Origin: a bacterium
GTDB lineage: Bacteria > Chlamydiota > Chlamydiia > Chlamydiales > SM23-39
Direction: 5' to 3'
Assembly (NCBI GenBank): GCA_021818045.1
Contig: JAKAFF010000012.1
Span: 1-14,201 of the forward strand
DNA length: 14,201 nucleotides
How positions within the stretch are numbered: position 1 is the stretch's first letter; every line of letters starts with the position of its first letter. The notes beneath the pieces are model-generated. The model did not search any database. It saw nothing but the letters and a program-made list of their open reading frames with translations, and was not told where the DNA came from. Position numbers and translations under genes: made by a program. Shown one piece after another: positions 13,673 through 14,201 of the stretch.

Positions 13673-14201
13673 TTAGAATGTCAAAGAGAATTGTACATTC
13701 AAGCCTTGTGTATACAAATTGCCTTTAAACAGTTGTTCATCGAACCAGAACAGATTTTGATCAAAGAATGTTTGGAAGTCATAAGAGAGTGCCAAATCGG
13801 TATACCATTTGTTGCAATCCCAATACATACCCCAGCCAAATCCTAGCTCGAGTTCGAGGTGAGGTCTGACAGCATTGAGGTTGTGCTCTGTTGTTTTTCG
13901 TTGAACAGGAGTCCCAGTGGATCCTGCATTAGGTGTATCTGTGCTACGTGCAGATAGTGAGGTATAACGGGTGAAGAGAATATCTCCTTCTCCACGTCCA
14001 AACAGTCTGAAACCGCTGCCAAATACCCAATTTGTATCCAGGCCCACTTTCGTGCCAAGCCCCCAAGAATGGAGTTGCTCAGTTGTGACTGTAGTCAAAT
14101 AGGTGAAGGGGGTGTTACCTGTTTGAGCGGATCCACCAAAAGCGGCATAAGCGAATGGTTGATCTGCAGAAAACGTCGATCTATAATTTTGACGAATCCA
14201 T
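13673..14201 (-). CDS. MOMP-like / Legionella-type outer membrane beta-barrel protein (partial)
   Basis: The C-terminal 175 residues of a protein whose start lies beyond the right edge; the frame stays open to the window end, so the TTG at 14098 is not its start. The sequence alternates polar and aromatic residues in short strands (HLELELGFGWGMYW, YTDLALSYDFQTFF, GLNVQFSLTF) and ends in Phe, the recognition residue for outer-membrane barrel assembly. Repeated WGLGTKVGLDTNW and GSGFRLFGRG elements resemble the Lpg1974-family channel proteins (PF05150) that are expanded in environmental chlamydiae as replacements for classical MOMP. It would sit in the outer membrane as a porin or structural protein. 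A Ser/Thr-rich loop (about 14008 to 13894) is probably surface-exposed. Confidence 0.75.
   Translation of the reverse strand, partial: WIRQNYRSTFSADQPFAYAAFGGSAQTGNTPFTYLTTVTTEQLHSWGLGTKVGLDTNWVFGSGFRLFGRGEGDILFTRYTSLSARSTDTPNAGSTGTPVQRKTTEHNLNAVRPHLELELGFGWGMYWDCNKWYTDLALSYDFQTFFDQNLFWFDEQLFKGNLYTQGLNVQFSLTF

Noticed and set aside
13706..13718. TGTGTATACAAAT inside the outer-membrane gene as another copy of the dispersed motif
   Set aside because: It shares only TGTGTATA and lies in coding sequence in a plausible reading frame, so chance similarity suffices.
13843..14058. 71-codon alternative minus-strand frame in the outer-membrane gene
   Set aside because: The other frame shows beta-barrel strand periodicity, a terminal Phe, and continuity to the window edge.
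1..14201. CRISPR arrays, tRNA or rRNA genes, insertion-sequence transposases
   Set aside because: Reading both strands showed no spaced direct repeats of CRISPR type, no cloverleaf-like sequence in the gaps and no transposase motifs. Absence by eye is not proof; a tRNAscan or Rfam scan would settle the RNA genes.

Overview
The window most likely comes from an environmental ('Chlamydia-like') member of the phylum Chlamydiae, such as a relative of Parachlamydia, Protochlamydia or Waddlia. This is inferred from gene content, because no rRNA or other marker is present. The supporting signs are a MOMP-like/Legionella-type outer membrane barrel protein at the right edge, an ispA-type prenyl synthase next to a GlmU-like acetyltransferase (a neighbourhood I recall from Chlamydia trachomatis), glucokinase with a GH63-like glucosidase, and several genes that look like secreted, host-directed enzymes. 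Coding density is moderate and no tRNA or rRNA genes were recognised.

Left part (1-4311), accessory in character. A broken or partial gene tail at the edge is followed by a CPBP-family membrane protease. On the minus strand lies a pair made of a small two-helix membrane protein and an exported protein with a glycine-rich hydrophobic C-terminus, with a plausible promoter. Antisense to the start of that pair is the frameshifted C-terminal remnant of a YheT-like alpha/beta hydrolase. Next come a putative YopT-like (C58-like) cysteine protease that looks like a type III effector, and a signal-peptide-bearing HExxH metalloprotease. Two or three of these gaps hold decayed coding sequence.

Middle part (4312-8822). 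A three-gene operon encodes a complete ABC exporter of the COG4586/COG4587/COG3694 type (ATPase and two permeases). A 230-base gap with several DnaA-box-like nonamers follows. Then come the orphan GlmU-type acetyltransferase domain and a short-chain isoprenyl diphosphate synthase, which overlap each other.

Right part (8732-14201). recA on the minus strand converges on, and overlaps, the prenyl synthase gene. recA and glk diverge from a 187-base gap that contains an 83-base element with perfect 27-base inverted repeats. A 12-base core of these repeats recurs immediately upstream of, or across, the starts of two other genes in the window. glk and the large GH63-like glucosidase overlap by 4 bases and probably act in sequence: the glucosidase releases glucose and glucokinase traps it as glucose-6-phosphate. 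A hairpin separates the glucosidase gene from the convergent outer-membrane protein gene, whose 5' end lies outside the window.

The most interesting items are the predicted cysteine-protease effector at 2489, the dispersed inverted-repeat element at 9832-9914, the secreted metalloprotease at 3610, and the hydrolase relic at 2196-2422.
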